DNA of 64,000 bases from Bacillus sp. OV322 (lineage in GTDB: Bacteria > Bacillota > Bacilli > Bacillales > DSM-1321), in NCBI RefSeq assembly GCF_900112495.1, contig NZ_FOMA01000004.1, positions 434,001 to 498,000 on the forward strand, in the 5' to 3' direction. Position numbers and translations under genes: made by a program. Positions 8,722 to 19,306 of the stretch are shown here, piece by piece. Within the stretch, counting starts at the first letter, position 1; each line of letters opens with the position of its first letter. The notes beneath the pieces are model-generated. The model worked only from the letters and a program-made list of their open reading frames with translations, was not told the DNA's origin and ran no database searches.

Positions 8722-9837
8722 ATGAAAGATCCCAGAATTGAAAAACTAGCGAAAAACCTTATCAACTATTCTGTTAAGCTGCAAAAAGGAGAAAAGGTTC
8801 TTATTGAGAACTTTGGCCTTCAGCGCGAGCTTGTCAATGCCCTTGTAAAGGAAGCCTATGCCGCGGGCGGATATCCATTCGTGCTGCTGAAGGACCATAA
8901 AGTAGACCGGTCATTATTAATGGGCGCACAGGAAGAGCAGTTCAATTTAATGGCCCAGTTCGAAGCAGACGTAATGAGCAAAATGGATGCATACATCGGT
9001 CTTCGCGCCGGGGATAACATTAGTGAGCATGCTGATGTGCCTGCAGAAAAAATGGCCATTCACGGAAACACCATCGGCAAAAAAGTACATAGAGAAATCC
9101 GTGTTCCAAAAACAAAATGGGTGGTACTGCGCTACCCGACCAATTCAATGGCCCAATTGGCCAAAATGAGCACAGATGCTTTTGAGGACTTTTATTTTGA
9201 TGTATGCAACCTTGATTATGGAAAGATGAGCGAAGCAATGGATGCTCTTGCCGGCTTAATGGACAAGACCGACAAAGTTCGTATTGTCGGGCCTGGAACA
9301 GACCTTGCATTTTCCATTAAAGATATTAAAGCCATAAAATGCGCAGGCGAATTAAACATTCCGGACGGAGAAGTGTATACGGCTCCTGTCAAGGATTCAG
9401 TCAACGGCGTAATCACCTACAATACTCCCTCTCCATATCAGGGCTTTACTTTTGAAAATGTAAAGCTTACGTTTAAAGACGGAAAAATTGTTGATGCCAG
9501 TGCCAATGACACACAAAGGATTAATGAAATTTTCAACACAGACGAGGGTGCCCGTTACGTGGGTGAGTTTGCCATCGGTGTTAATCCATTTATCCAAACT
9601 CCGATGCAGGATATCCTGTTCGATGAAAAAATTGACGGAAGCTTCCACTTCACTCCAGGCCAATGCTATGATGATGCTTATAATGGCAACCAGTCAAACA
9701 TACATTGGGATCTTGTGAATATCCAAAGGCCTGAATACGGCGGCGGGGAAATCTATTTTGACGATGTCCTGATCCGCAAAGACGGCAGATTTGTCATCCC
9801 GGAGCTTGAGAAACTAAACCCGGAAAACTTAAAATAA
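8722..9837 (+). CDS. ampS: M29 family aminopeptidase (AmpS/aminopeptidase T type)
   Basis: 371 residues, slightly shorter than the usual roughly 410. This metallo-aminopeptidase family uses two cobalt or zinc ions. The N-terminal domain (NLINYSVKLQKGEKVLIE) and the catalytic half are visible, with the metal ligands expected in GEFAIGVNPFIQTPMQDILFDEKI, the SFHFTPGQCYDDAYNGNQSNIHWDLV stretch (His-Trp-Asp) and the closing GGEIYFDDVLIRKDGRFV. It is a cytoplasmic peptidase likely to act in peptide turnover. It is transcribed alone, with a good terminator right after its stop. Confidence 0.93.
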   Translation: MKDPRIEKLAKNLINYSVKLQKGEKVLIENFGLQRELVNALVKEAYAAGGYPFVLLKDHKVDRSLLMGAQEEQFNLMAQFEADVMSKMDAYIGLRAGDNISEHADVPAEKMAIHGNTIGKKVHREIRVPKTKWVVLRYPTNSMAQLAKMSTDAFEDFYFDVCNLDYGKMSEAMDALAGLMDKTDKVRIVGPGTDLAFSIKDIKAIKCAGELNIPDGEVYTAPVKDSVNGVITYNTPSPYQGFTFENVKLTFKDGKIVDASANDTQRINEIFNTDEGARYVGEFAIGVNPFIQTPMQDILFDEKIDGSFHFTPGQCYDDAYNGNQSNIHWDLVNIQRPEYGGGEIYFDDVLIRKDGRFVIPELEKLNPENLK

Positions 9838-9847
9838 TTTTAGTATA

Positions 9848-9880
9848 AAAAAAGGAGATCCCGCGGGATCTCCTTTTTTT
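9848..9880 (+). terminator. ampS terminator
   Basis: AAAGGAGATCCC/GGGATCTCCTTT around a GC centre, with T7 after it, ten bases past the ampS stop. Confidence 0.88.
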
Positions 9881-9883
9881 ATT

Positions 9884-10335
9884 GATGTTTCGGCCACAGA
9901 AAGCAAAGTGCGCCTTCCATGGCCGAAACCCTATTTGCCTCGGGCCCCCAGGACGGGGGTCACAAAGACGTTGCCGCAGGAAGCGGCGTTCTTAGTCTTT
10001 GATCCGCAACAAGGCGGTTGCGCTTTTTATTAATCCAGCTCCACCGCCTAGCTCGCCTTGCAAAAGATGTTTCGGCCACAGAAGGCAAAGTACGCCTTCC
10101 ATGGCCGAAACCCTATTTGCCTCGGGCCCCCAGGACGGGGGTCACAAAGACGTTGCCGCAGGAAGCGGCGTTCTTAGTCTTTGATCCGCAACAAGGCGGT
10201 TGCGCTTTTTATTAATCCAGCTCCACCGCCTAGCTCGCCTTGCAAAAGATGTTTCGGCCACAGAAGGCAAAGTACGCCTTCCATGGCCGAAACCCTATTT
10301 GCCTTGCGGGCTGAACAGGCGGTTGCGCTTTTTAT
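9884..10335. repeat. Family 2 repeat, tandem 182-bp array
   Basis: A unit starting GATGTTTCGGCCACAGAA recurs at 9884, 10066 and 10248, i.e. period 182. The first two copies are nearly identical; the third is truncated after about 60 bases and joins CAGGCGGTTGCGCTTTTTAT. Each unit contains CAGGACGGGGGTCACAAAGACG, a GCCGCAGGAAGCGGC hairpin, and the CCAGCTCCACCGCCTAGC block shared with other family 2 loci. It fills the gap between ampS and the 3' end of murC. ORFs of about 60 codons inside it are repeat sequence. Confidence 0.92.
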
Positions 10336-11633
10336 ACTTCAATCAGTTTTTCGTATGCGCTTTGGAATTTTTGGATGTCTCCAGCGCCCATGAATAAAAT
10401 GACGCTGTGTTCATGTTTCTTCAAGAGGTCTGTATTTTCTTCGGAAAGTAATTCAGCACCAGGAATTTTTTCCTGCAGGTCTTCAATAGACAATTTCCCC
10501 TGGTGTTCTCTTGCAGAGCCAAATATTTCACAAAGATACACTTTGTCTGCCAAGTTCAAGCTCTCGGCGAATTCAGCAAGAAATGCTTGTGTTCTAGAGT
10601 AAGTATGCGGCTGGAATACGGCAATGATTTCACGGTCCGGATATTTTTGCCGTGCTGAATCAACGGTAGCCTCTATTTCAGTTGGGTGATGTGCATAGTC
10701 ATCAATAATGATTTGGCCGCCTGCCTCTTTTTCAGAAAAACGGCGCTTCACTCCGCCAAAGGTTAATAATTCTGCTTTGACAGTTTCCGTATCCAGATTT
10801 TCATACTGGCAAAGTGCGATTACTGCCAGGGCATTTAAAACATTATGTTTTCCGAATGTAGGAATTGTGAATGTGTCATAAAGGGTATTGCGGACATGCA
10901 CTTCAAAAGTTGTTCCTTTTTCAGAAACCGAGATATTGCGTGCCTGGAAATCATTTTCTTCTGCAAATCCGTAAAAAATAACCGGAACTTTTGCCTGTAT
11001 GCTTTGCAGATGCTCATCATCCCCGCATGCAATGATCCCTTTATTAACCTGAAGGGCCATTTCCTGGAATGCCTGGCATACATCTTCAACATTTGCAAAG
11101 TAATCAGGATGATCGAAATCAATATTGGTCATAATTGCATAATCCGGATAGTATGAAAGAAAATGACGGCGGTACTCACACGCTTCAAAAACAAAATACT
11201 CAGCGTCTTTTATGCCTTTTCCCGTTCCATCCCCAATGAGATATGAGGTCGGCTTTGCGCCGCCCATGACATGGGCCAGCAGTCCAGTAGTCGATGTTTT
11301 GCCATGAGCTCCTGTTACCGCAACACTGACAAAACTCTTCATAAAATCGCCAAGGAAACGATGATAACGAATTACTGGCAGTCCAAGCTCCATCGCCCGG
11401 ACAATCTCCGGATGTGTGTCAGGAAAAGCATTGCCTGCCACAATTGTCATATCCGGCTGTATATTTTCCTCATTAAAAGGAAGGATTTTTATTCCTGCTT
11501 TTTCTAAAGCAACTTGTGTAAAAAACTTTTTTTCATAGTCGGAACCTTGAACCTGTAAGTTCATATCATGAAGCACCTGTGCCAGCGCACTCATTCCTGA
11601 ACCTTTAATACCAACAAAATGGTAAACAGTCAT
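10332..11633 (-). CDS. murC: UDP-N-acetylmuramate--L-alanine ligase MurC
   Basis: 433 residues, normal for MurC. This cytoplasmic ATP-dependent ligase adds L-Ala to UDP-MurNAc, the first step of peptidoglycan stem-peptide synthesis. Motifs: the N-terminal UDP-binding [17 protein letters not shown]-loop [16 protein letters not shown] (about residues 105-120), carbamoyl-Lys/Mg region [13 protein letters not shown] and [23 protein letters not shown], and the C-terminal [10 protein letters not shown] and [10 protein letters not shown] chose the ATG at 11633 with GGAGG 7-8 bases ahead. Downstream lies the repeat array rather than a classical terminator. Confidence 0.97.
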   Translation of the reverse strand: MTVYHFVGIKGSGMSALAQVLHDMNLQVQGSDYEKKFFTQVALEKAGIKILPFNEENIQPDMTIVAGNAFPDTHPEIVRAMELGLPVIRYHRFLGDFMKSFVSVAVTGAHGKTSTTGLLAHVMGGAKPTSYLIGDGTGKGIKDAEYFVFEACEYRRHFLSYYPDYAIMTNIDFDHPDYFANVEDVCQAFQEMALQVNKGIIACGDDEHLQSIQAKVPVIFYGFAEENDFQARNISVSEKGTTFEVHVRNTLYDTFTIPTFGKHNVLNALAVIALCQYENLDTETVKAELLTFGGVKRRFSEKEAGGQIIIDDYAHHPTEIEATVDSARQKYPDREIIAVFQPHTYSRTQAFLAEFAESLNLADKVYLCEIFGSAREHQGKLSIEDLQEKIPGAELLSEENTDLLKKHEHSVILFMGAGDIQKFQSAYEKLIEV

Positions 11634-12086
11634 ATATAGAACCTCCACCAATCGTCTATCTGTATGACAGTATATGACGTCATCTTTTTATTTGCGTTTT
11701 TCTCTGAATGCTGTGCAAGCCTTCAGAAACACCGCTTTTTTTTTGATAATCTTTACTGATTTAAATGGCTAATGAGTTTGGCTGCAATCAACAAGGATTA
11801 ATTATACCACCTTTTGATTAAATCAGCCATGTCAGGTGATTCCAGCTGCAATCAAAAAAATCTGCACCCTGCAGAAATTTCCTGCTTATTATTATATACA
11901 CTAAAACTAAAGTTGTTCAGAGACGTATTTTTTGCTTATATCCTTTAAACCTCGGCCATTCATTTACGCTGCAGGCGCCTGCATTTGCAGGGTTTTGGGA
12001 GTCCCCTCACCTCTTTCGGTCCCAGGGGGCTCCCATTATCTGCACTTGTCCAAGGAGTCTCGCTCATTCATTTCTATAACCCGTTT
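11634..12086. other. Intergenic region between sftA and murC, with an isolated strong hairpin
   Basis: About 450 bases with no supportable gene. GGGAGTCCCC (11997-12006) and GGGGGCTCCC (12025-12034) form a 10-bp stem with one G-T pair and an 18-base loop, but neither strand has a T-tract after it. Nearby GGAGTCTCGC resembles part of the family 1 core, so the stretch may be a decayed repeat. Confidence 0.5.
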
Positions 12087-14993
12087 TCAGGAATTAGTTT
12101 CCAGAAGAAATTCCAGCTCATCTTCTGAAATTAAGACGTCCCTTGGCCTGCTGCCTCTTGATTCAGATATAACACCTTGCTTTTCCATCATTTCCATCAG
12201 TCTTGCAGCACGGTTATATCCTACCCGGAATCTCCTCTGCAGACTCGATGTTGAAGCATTATTCTGATGGACTACAAATTCGCAGGCTTCAAAAAATAAT
12301 TCATCCGTCTCTTCAGATATCTGCGCTTTATTCAGTAGCTCATCTTGTTCAAATAAGTAATTCGGCTTTTGTTCCCGTTTTACATGATTAACCACTTGGT
12401 CAATTTCTTCATCACTGACAAATGTCCCCTGCAGTCTTACTGACTTGGAAGATCCGTTCTCAGCAAAGAGCATGTCTCCCCTTCCCAGCAGCTTTTCAGC
12501 TCCGCCGCTGTCAAGAATAGTCCTTGAATCAACCTGTGAAGAAACGGAGAAAGCGATCCGTGTCGGAATATTTGCTTTGATTAGCCCTGTAATGACATCA
12601 ACGGAAGGACGCTGTGTTGCAACAATCAGATGAATGCCGCATGCCCTGGCCTTTTGTGCAATCCTTGAAATTGCTTCTTCAACATCGGCCGGCGACATCA
12701 TCATCAAATCGGCAAGCTCATCAATGATTACTACTATATATGGCAGTTTGATGGAATATTGTCCAGCTTTATCTGCATTATCGTTAAAACGGCCTATATC
12801 CCGCACCCCTGCATGCACAAACAATTCATACCGCCGCTCCATTTCCTCAACCGCCCATTTTAATGCGGCCGTGGCAGCTTTTACATCCGTGATTACCGGG
12901 CTGACAAGATGTGGAATGGAATTATACGGAGCCAGTTCAACCATCTTTGGATCAATTAAAAGCAGTTTAAGCTCCTGCGGTGTAGCTTTATATAATAAGC
13001 TGACAAGCATCGTATTAATACATACGCTCTTTCCTGACCCCGTTGCTCCGGCAATCAGCCCGTGAGGCATTTTCCTTAAATCCGTAATGATTGGCTGCCC
13101 CGAGATATCAAGGCCAAGCGCAACGCTTAATGGAGAATCATCTTGCTGAAAGGCTTGGCTTTCAAGCACTTCCCTTAAAAATACCGGCTTGCTCTTCCTA
13201 TTCGGAATTTCAATTCCAATGGTATGTTTTCCAGGTATTGGCGCTTCCATCCGTATATCCTGAGCAGCAAGGCTGAGCTTGATGTCATCCATCAGATTAG
13301 TGACTTTGTTGACTTTAACACCTGGCTCAGGCTGAACCTCAAAACGGGTTACGGCAGGACCCTGGGTAACATTTACAACAGCTGCCCGGACATTGAAATT
13401 CTTAAGGGTCTCATTAAGCAGCAAGGCCTGCTCATCGAGCCAATACTCATCACTTTCTGCTTCTGCTGCAGGAGTAAGCAAATTGATATCAGGGAAAACA
13501 TAATAAGGATTTTCTTCCAAAGGACTCTCACGTTCCTGATCTGAATCTCCCATTATTTTTTTCTCCTGCAATACGCCTGCAGGTTCTAACTCATGTTCTT
13601 CAGTTATTAGCTCAGTATGGGTATCTTCAGATTCAAAGACAATGTTCATAGGCTTCTCATCGTGATCAATGGCTTCCGCTGCTGATGGGAGAACAGAAGG
13701 AACGGCTTCAAAAACCTCCGTCTGTTCTTCCCGCTCTGCTACAGCTGCTGCGGCTTGCTCTATGCTTTCCACTTGCGCATTTGCAGCAATTTTCTGTTCA
13801 GGCTCCCGTTCTGCAGCTTGTTTTGCTGCGATTGGGCTAGGGGTTTTTTTTTCAGTAAAGCTGCTAAGGAAATCCAGCTTTTTTTTATCCTGCTTCAGCA
13901 TGACTACATTAAAAGGAAGATGTTTTTTTGGAGCCTGAATTTCATCAGCTTCCAAACGCCTTGCTTGATCAACCTCTTCTATCGACTGCACCGCTGCCGG
14001 TTCTTCTGTTTTTACCGGTAAACTTTCCGTTTCTTCAGGAATGATTGCAGACGATATGCTTTCCTGTACTGCATCCGATTCATAGCCAATTGTATCTTCA
14101 GCTGCGGATGGCAATTCGTCTGAAGGCAGCATCATTTCTTGATCGTTCACCGGCACTTCTGGGGCTTCATTTTGTTCTGTATCATTCATAGAAAAGGAAG
14201 TCGGCGGAATTTGAGAAACTTCAGCTGCCGTGTTTTCCTGAACAGAAGTTTCATTAACAGGCTGAATAATTAATTCCTCCCGGGCCGATTTTTCAGGATT
14301 TTCCACTATTGCTTCTGATTCATCCTTTTTCTTAACTTCCAGGCTGCGAAGATAAGCAGGTACTTCCATGTCGGTATTGGAAGCAAATTTGCTTTTCAGC
14401 TCATACTCAATGGCTTCCTCTTTTTTGACAGGCGGTTTTTCTGGCCGCTGTTTGTACCCGTAAATAGGAGAAGGAATTTCGGTTGGCCTGAAGGGAACAT
14501 TAGATGGAATAATTTTGTTTGATAATTTCTTTTCTGCTGCTGCTTTTGCAAAGCTAGGATTTTTGCTTTCTTCCTTTGGGCTTCTTTCCATGTTAAATGG
14601 AGTCTTTCTTTGATCTTTATTAAGTTTTGCTTCCTGTTTATCCTCTATCCCCCGTTCAGGCTTACGTCTTCTGGCCGGTTCGCTTTTTCTTCGCACCTGC
14701 TTTTTGACAGGATCTCTCCGGTCTGGAATGACAGGGAATTTAAACTCCCCTTTGGGATATTGAAACAGGATTTTTGTATTTGGCTCCCTCTGATTTCTTG
14801 AAGCTTGATCGAAAAGTTTCTTTTCCTTTTGCTTTTGCTTTTCTTTTTCGAGGTTCTGTTCCTCCTGATAAGCTGAAAAATCCATTGTCTTAAGCTTTTC
14901 TTCATCAATAGGCTCGTCTATGATTATTTCTTCTATCTCAATAATTTCTTCTTCATCCTGGAACCAATTTTTAATTTTATTTAGCCATTTCAA
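12087..14993 (-). CDS. sftA: SftA, FtsK/SpoIIIE-family DNA translocase
   Basis: About 968 residues. In B. subtilis SftA (YtpS) is a soluble FtsK-like pump that moves chromosomal DNA away from the closing septum. The N-terminal half is long, acidic and low in complexity, with no membrane helices, unlike SpoIIIE. The motor follows: [21 protein letters not shown], Walker [10 protein letters not shown] (about residue 650), Walker [12 protein letters not shown], and [17 protein letters not shown]. The C-terminus has the winged-helix gamma domain ([18 protein letters not shown]) that reads orienting DNA sequences. I chose TTG at 14993 ([11 protein letters not shown]) because AAAGAGTGAT precedes it; a TTG at 15026 is in frame but lacks a ribosome-binding site. 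Confidence 0.93.
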   Translation of the reverse strand: MKWLNKIKNWFQDEEEIIEIEEIIIDEPIDEEKLKTMDFSAYQEEQNLEKEKQKQKEKKLFDQASRNQREPNTKILFQYPKGEFKFPVIPDRRDPVKKQVRRKSEPARRRKPERGIEDKQEAKLNKDQRKTPFNMERSPKEESKNPSFAKAAAEKKLSNKIIPSNVPFRPTEIPSPIYGYKQRPEKPPVKKEEAIEYELKSKFASNTDMEVPAYLRSLEVKKKDESEAIVENPEKSAREELIIQPVNETSVQENTAAEVSQIPPTSFSMNDTEQNEAPEVPVNDQEMMLPSDELPSAAEDTIGYESDAVQESISSAIIPEETESLPVKTEEPAAVQSIEEVDQARRLEADEIQAPKKHLPFNVVMLKQDKKKLDFLSSFTEKKTPSPIAAKQAAEREPEQKIAANAQVESIEQAAAAVAEREEQTEVFEAVPSVLPSAAEAIDHDEKPMNIVFESEDTHTELITEEHELEPAGVLQEKKIMGDSDQERESPLEENPYYVFPDINLLTPAAEAESDEYWLDEQALLLNETLKNFNVRAAVVNVTQGPAVTRFEVQPEPGVKVNKVTNLMDDIKLSLAAQDIRMEAPIPGKHTIGIEIPNRKSKPVFLREVLESQAFQQDDSPLSVALGLDISGQPIITDLRKMPHGLIAGATGSGKSVCINTMLVSLLYKATPQELKLLLIDPKMVELAPYNSIPHLVSPVITDVKAATAALKWAVEEMERRYELFVHAGVRDIGRFNDNADKAGQYSIKLPYIVVIIDELADLMMMSPADVEEAISRIAQKARACGIHLIVATQRPSVDVITGLIKANIPTRIAFSVSSQVDSRTILDSGGAEKLLGRGDMLFAENGSSKSVRLQGTFVSDEEIDQVVNHVKREQKPNYLFEQDELLNKAQISEETDELFFEACEFVVHQNNASTSSLQRRFRVGYNRAARLMEMMEKQGVISESRGSRPRDVLISEDELEFLLETNS

Positions 14994-15026
14994 ATCTATC
15001 ACTCTTTCCACTAGCTTGTCGTTCAA

Positions 15027-15390
15027 TTATTAATTCTAACAGTATTTTTAAAAATATCGAGTAAAAATAAAATAATAGGAAAATATATGGAATCCCCCCT
15101 GTACAAAGGAGGGGACTTTTATAACTAAGCTCTTTGAACCCTCCCCTATTAAACCCCTCTTCTATCGTTTATAAACCTCTTTTTTTATTTCGATATAACT
15201 TTTTCAAAAGAAATAGGCTATATTTTCATTTGTTTTACATATAAATGCCCCTGCTAAAAGTTATAATTTTAATAATAATAATCCTTTAAAGACTATTTAC
15301 TATTTAAAAATGAACCCTATGATGCACCTTTTACGAAATGCCCCGAAAATTAGCATACATTAATCCTGGCTTTTACATGGAAAATAAAAA
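15027..15390. other. Intergenic region upstream of sftA
   Basis: AT-rich, no gene. It contains a short GC hairpin (CCCCCCTGTACAAAGGAGGGGA, about 15092-15115) in the sftA leader. In B. subtilis a ytpR gene (tRNA-binding domain) sits between ytpQ and ytpS/sftA; here no such reading frame exists. Confidence 0.5.
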
Positions 15391-15435
15391 GGCTGCTGAC
15401 ATGCATCAGATCTCCGATGCATGTCAGCAGCTAAA
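15388..15435 (-). terminator. ytpQ terminator
   Basis: A 16-bp perfect stem (15392-15407 with 15416-15431, core GCTGCTGACATGCATC) with TTTTTATTTTCC following on the minus strand. It is one of the strongest hairpins in the window. Confidence 0.88.
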
Positions 15436-15522
15436 AACTTCCATTAAATAGAGTTTTCCTCGATGAATGATCACCAGGAGGGAAATATTCCCCTGGCGAA
15501 GCAACAGGAGGGGTACTAACCA

Positions 15523-16329
15523 TTACTCCTCGCGCTTTTTGTTTCTCCCTAGTATGAATACCGGTTCGAGCCCCTCATCTTCATATAAAAAGGAGAGGGC
15601 AGTAATTGGCACATGTCCGCTTGCAAAGAAGCTCATTGCCATTTGGGCAAGAACATCATACCCTGTATCATTTTCTATATCACCGACAATAATTACATCC
15701 TGATGGGGAATGGCAACTGTCATTGTCCCCTTCATTTTGCCCTTCATTTCCTTCAGCCACGTTTCATTTAATACCCTGCTTGCATCATACCCATCATTCG
15801 TGTTCAAGAAGTAAAAGGTATTGCCTGCCACAGTATCTGATTTCAGGCGAATCGGCAGTGAACGGACATTAAACCTTGCAATCTGGCGGATTTGTTCTTT
15901 TTCCCACTTTTCCCGGCTGATCATTTGTTCATCAATCAGCCTGTATGTATTACCAAGGTCTAATGCGTAATACACCCTTGTTTCAGCTGTATGCTCATCA
16001 AATAAAAAAGGATTTCCCTCTGAAGCTTCATCCGGAAACGAAGTGGAACGTATGACAGGAAAAATGCTTTTTTCTTTTCCCTTCAAAGAATGCATTTCTC
16101 CCATAACGTTCAAGGCTTCATTTACATAATAAACTACTTCATCCGCAGCTTTCTCACCCTCATTCTCCCAATTCGCAATCACCCTTGGAAGATCAATAGT
16201 GATACCTTTTTCTGTCAAAGTATTTTCAATCCGAAGAGTATCCTTTTCACTGTTGAAAGCAAAAGTGCGTTCCGGACTATCAAGGCGTTCCTGCAGCAGT
16301 TCCGTCATTAATTTGCTGTTCATTTTCAT
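15523..16329 (-). CDS. ytpQ: YtpQ, DUF1444 family protein
   Basis: 268 residues of the DUF1444 (UPF0354) family, which has no established biochemical role. Visible features are a charged N-terminus ([15 protein letters not shown]), the central [37 protein letters not shown] block and the conserved [46 protein letters not shown] region. No signal peptide or membrane helix. The ATG at 16329 follows GGGGG with a 7-base spacer. It sits between ytpP and the sftA leader, as in B. subtilis except that ytpR is missing. Confidence 0.9.
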   Translation of the reverse strand: MKMNSKLMTELLQERLDSPERTFAFNSEKDTLRIENTLTEKGITIDLPRVIANWENEGEKAADEVVYYVNEALNVMGEMHSLKGKEKSIFPVIRSTSFPDEASEGNPFLFDEHTAETRVYYALDLGNTYRLIDEQMISREKWEKEQIRQIARFNVRSLPIRLKSDTVAGNTFYFLNTNDGYDASRVLNETWLKEMKGKMKGTMTVAIPHQDVIIVGDIENDTGYDVLAQMAMSFFASGHVPITALSFLYEDEGLEPVFILGRNKKREE

Positions 16330-16503
16330 ACTCTAACCCCCTTGCCAAAGAAAACTTCATAAATCATAAAAACAGGCTGGCCCGTAATTGTGCCAGCCGC
16401 CTATGTTCCCGGACAGGCAAGCATTCCCCCCAGCCATCCAGAGGGTCACTCCCTGCCTGCCAGTATGTCAGCTTACAGCAATTTCTGATGCTGAAGCTCT
16501 GCT

Positions 16504-16815
16504 TTACAGCGATTCAATGAAGTCTTCGATTTGCTCCTGTGTTTTTCGGTCTTTGCTTACAAAGCGGCCAAGTTCCTTGCCGTTATCATAAGCTATGAAA
16601 CTCGGGATGCCAAACACATCATTGGCTGCGCAAACATCAATAAATTTATCACGGTCAACATGGATAAAGGTATACTCGGAATATTTAGCTTCAATTTCCG
16701 GAAGAATCGGATCAATAAAACGGCAATCTCCGCACCATTCTGCAGAAAAAAGGAAAATATGCTTTCCATCATTTTTTAGAACATCATACTGTTCAATCGT
16801 TTCGAGATTTTTCAT
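16504..16815 (-). CDS. ytpP: YtpP, thioredoxin-like protein
   Basis: 103 residues with a thioredoxin fold. The active site is WCGDC (about residues 27-31) after the strand KHIFLFSAE, and the cis-proline is in FGIPSFIAYDNG. The CGDC motif differs from the CGPC of standard thioredoxin, so the redox potential and partners may differ; it probably reduces cytoplasmic disulfides. ATG follows GGAGGAAAGACAA. It is upstream of ytpQ on the same strand with about 175 bases between, including a weak inverted repeat (GGCTGGC/GCCAGCC, 16374-16395). Confidence 0.92.
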   Translation of the reverse strand: MKNLETIEQYDVLKNDGKHIFLFSAEWCGDCRFIDPILPEIEAKYSEYTFIHVDRDKFIDVCAANDVFGIPSFIAYDNGKELGRFVSKDRKTQEQIEDFIESL

Positions 16816-17051
16816 TTGTCTTTCCTCCAGCTATTAAGTAGTGTGCAGCATTTAATATAAAATAATCATATCAAATTAAGATGAATTCAACCAATCATAC
16901 GCATATGAACAGAAGCTGCCTATGCCTTATTTTTCGCTTTATTGAACCGCAGTGCTTGGGAAAGCCACTGTATCTCCATGCCAGGAGGCAAGTTATAGGG
17001 ACTGAAAAAAAGTTAAAAATTAAAATATAGTTAATATTTCATAAATTCTAT

Positions 17052-17077
17052 TAGTTTTCCGGAATTCTGTCCGATAA
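17052..17077 (+). promoter_or_regulatory. Possible sigma-D promoter of the chemoreceptor gene
   Basis: TAGT, 14 bases, TCCGATAA, compared with the sigma-D consensus TAAA - 14 to 16 - GCCGATAW. The -10 is close and the -35 weak. The downstream gene is a methyl-accepting chemotaxis protein, a typical sigma-D target. Confidence 0.5.
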
Positions 17078-17151
17078 AAAGGGTATATAGTCCCACCGAT
17101 CCATTACCGGTGCATCAGCTTATCAAAAAAAAACAAAACAGGGAGGACCCA

Positions 17152-19263
17152 ATGAAAACGATCAGAGCCAAGATAAGACTAATAATCTGTATGTCAGTTG
17201 CTGGCGCAGTATTATTATCCGCATTCAATATGATTGCCTCCAACACACAAAACGATGTACGCAGCCAGGAAAAAATCCTCAACAAAGCAGTTGGGCAAAG
17301 CAAGGATGTAAAGTATGAAATGGCCACCACCCGAAAGTTCGAAAGGCAATATTTGAAGAATCCCCAAATCGCAAGCAGTAAAATAGTGTCACAAAGCATT
17401 AACAAAGTGCAATATGAAGCTGCTTCACTTAAGGAGGACTACAAATCAAATCCTAATATCTCTAAGCAATTCAAAGTCATTGAGGAAAGCGCCAAAGCCT
17501 ACTCAAAAAGCTATGCAAAACTGATCTCTACATATGAAATGATCGGGTACAACGACAGTGAAGGCATTTCCGGACAGATCACCCAGTTTGGAGATGGAAT
17601 GGAAAAGGCCCTTTCAAAAACCAAAAATAAAAGTCTGGAAGATCAATTCCTTTTTATACGCATGTATGAAAAACAATATCGTAAAACAAATGACCAAGGG
17701 GCCTTCAGTGAATACAACACCAGAGTTTCAGACCTGCAAAACAGCCTGAATAGCTCAAGTCTTTCTGCAGCAGTAAAGAAATCCCTTGCACAAAGTCTGC
17801 AGAACTATACAAATGCCATGAGCTCTCTCGTTGCCGGATATTTAAAATCAAAAGAATTATCTGTTTCATTTGATTCGACAGGACAGGAAATCGAAAATGC
17901 AGCTGCTGAATTAGAAACGATTGTCAGCAAGGAACAGGCAATACTTGACCAGAAGATGCAGGACAAAACAAAAAGTTTCGCCTTTGCTTCACTTGTTATC
18001 AGTATCCTGGTTATTATTACTCTTATTACAGTGGGAATTGTACTATTAAGAACGATTCAATCATCTATTGCCGCACTTAAGACAGGTGCTGAAAAAATCG
18101 GCAGCGGCAACCTTAATCACCGGGTCATTATGAAAAGAAAAGATGAAATGGTCGCACTTGCAGCAACATTTAATAGGATGGCCGAAATGGTAAGGAACTC
18201 CCTGACAGGTGTCAGAAGCTCAGCTGATAAGCTGAATGCCTCCTCACAGCACCTTGCCGCTATTTCAGAAGAAACCTCTGCACAATCCAATCAAGTAAAC
18301 GTGTCAATTAAACAAGTGGCTGCAGGTGCAACACATCAATCTGCCGAGCTTGAAGAAAGCAACGCAATTATGAAAAGCGTTTCCAGCTCCATTCAGCAAA
18401 CTGAGCAGGTCAGCCGCGAAATTGCCGCAGAAGCTGAAGAAACGGAAAAAGAAGGCCAGGAAGGACTCAGCACAGTTGAAAGCCTTCAGGAAACATCAGA
18501 GCAATTTTTAGGGCTCGCCAATCATTTAACCGTTCAAATCCAGAGTGCTTCAGAAAAATCACGCAGCATATCGGGCATTGTCGGGACAATCCAGGAAATT
18601 GCAGAAAATACGGACTTGCTTGCCCTGAACGCAGCCATCGAATCAGCCCGCGCAGGTGATGCAGGCCGAGGTTTTGGCGTAGTGGCCAAGGAAGTAAGAA
18701 AGCTTGCTGAACGTTCAAAGAAAGAGGCGCAGTCCATTCAAGATCTTATTCAGACGATGAATAAACAAATGGACAAGCTGATGTCAGAGGCTCAAAAATT
18801 CAATGAATATAAAACAGTCCAAAGCAATTCGGTCGCTTATACAAAACAGGCATTCGAAAAAATCGTAGAACACGTAACAAGAATAAGTTCAAAAATCTCC
18901 AATGTGCAGCAATCCATCAATTTAGTTCAATCTTCCAACCATACGCTTGCTGAAAAGATGGCTGAAATTTATCTTATTTCTGAACAATCTGCCGGAGCTT
19001 CACAGGAGGTCAGTGCTTCAAGCGAAAGCCAGCTATTGGCGATCCATCAAGTCAATGAAGCCGCTTCTGAACTGAGCTTTATTGCTTCTGACCTTCAATC
19101 CGTTGTATCTCAATTCGACTTAGATGGAACTGGAGACGCACCTGATAACAAAAAATCTAAAAAAACAAAGAAATCAAAAATGAAGAAGCCGCTTTTTAAA
19201 AAACCTGCATTTTTCAAAAGAAAACAAAAGGGAAAAGCTCCGGCAGGCAAAAAAATATCATAA
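17152..19263 (+). CDS. Methyl-accepting chemotaxis protein with Lys-rich C-terminal tail
   Basis: 703 residues. Order of parts: cytoplasmic start, membrane helix (about residues 7-27, IRLIICMSVAGAVLLSAFNM), a helical extracellular domain of some 250 residues (KFERQYLKNPQ, DQFLFIRMYEKQYRKT, like helical-bundle sensors), a second membrane helix (SLVISILVIITLITVGIVLL), HAMP (LKTGAEKIGSGNLNHRVIMKRKDEM), and the signalling hairpin with tip EIAENTDLLALNAAIESARAGD and GRGFGVVAKEVRKLAERS. After the usual end at VVSQFDL there are about 40 extra residues dominated by Lys (KKSKKTKKSKMKKPLF). The ligand is unknown. ATG follows GGGAGGACCCA; it is monocistronic, with a terminator right after. Confidence 0.93.
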   Translation: MKTIRAKIRLIICMSVAGAVLLSAFNMIASNTQNDVRSQEKILNKAVGQSKDVKYEMATTRKFERQYLKNPQIASSKIVSQSINKVQYEAASLKEDYKSNPNISKQFKVIEESAKAYSKSYAKLISTYEMIGYNDSEGISGQITQFGDGMEKALSKTKNKSLEDQFLFIRMYEKQYRKTNDQGAFSEYNTRVSDLQNSLNSSSLSAAVKKSLAQSLQNYTNAMSSLVAGYLKSKELSVSFDSTGQEIENAAAELETIVSKEQAILDQKMQDKTKSFAFASLVISILVIITLITVGIVLLRTIQSSIAALKTGAEKIGSGNLNHRVIMKRKDEMVALAATFNRMAEMVRNSLTGVRSSADKLNASSQHLAAISEETSAQSNQVNVSIKQVAAGATHQSAELEESNAIMKSVSSSIQQTEQVSREIAAEAEETEKEGQEGLSTVESLQETSEQFLGLANHLTVQIQSASEKSRSISGIVGTIQEIAENTDLLALNAAIESARAGDAGRGFGVVAKEVRKLAERSKKEAQSIQDLIQTMNKQMDKLMSEAQKFNEYKTVQSNSVAYTKQAFEKIVEHVTRISSKISNVQQSINLVQSSNHTLAEKMAEIYLISEQSAGASQEVSASSESQLLAIHQVNEAASELSFIASDLQSVVSQFDLDGTGDAPDNKKSKKTKKSKMKKPLFKKPAFFKRKQKGKAPAGKKIS

Positions 19264-19306
19264 ACAGAAAGAGCCCGGGATATTTAGTCCCGGGCTCTTT
19301 CTGTTT
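19262..19306. terminator. Bidirectional terminator between chemoreceptor and DUF84 genes
   Basis: A 19-base arm pairs perfectly with its partner (AAACAGAAAGAGCCCGGGA, loop of 7). It lies between convergent genes and overlaps the stop of the minus-strand gene. Confidence 0.88.

Noticed and set aside
9999-10393. Two overlapping sets of nearly identical 60-70 codon ORFs (9999/10181 and 10018/10200)
   Set aside because: They start at the same place in each 182-bp repeat unit; their identity reflects the array, not a gene family.
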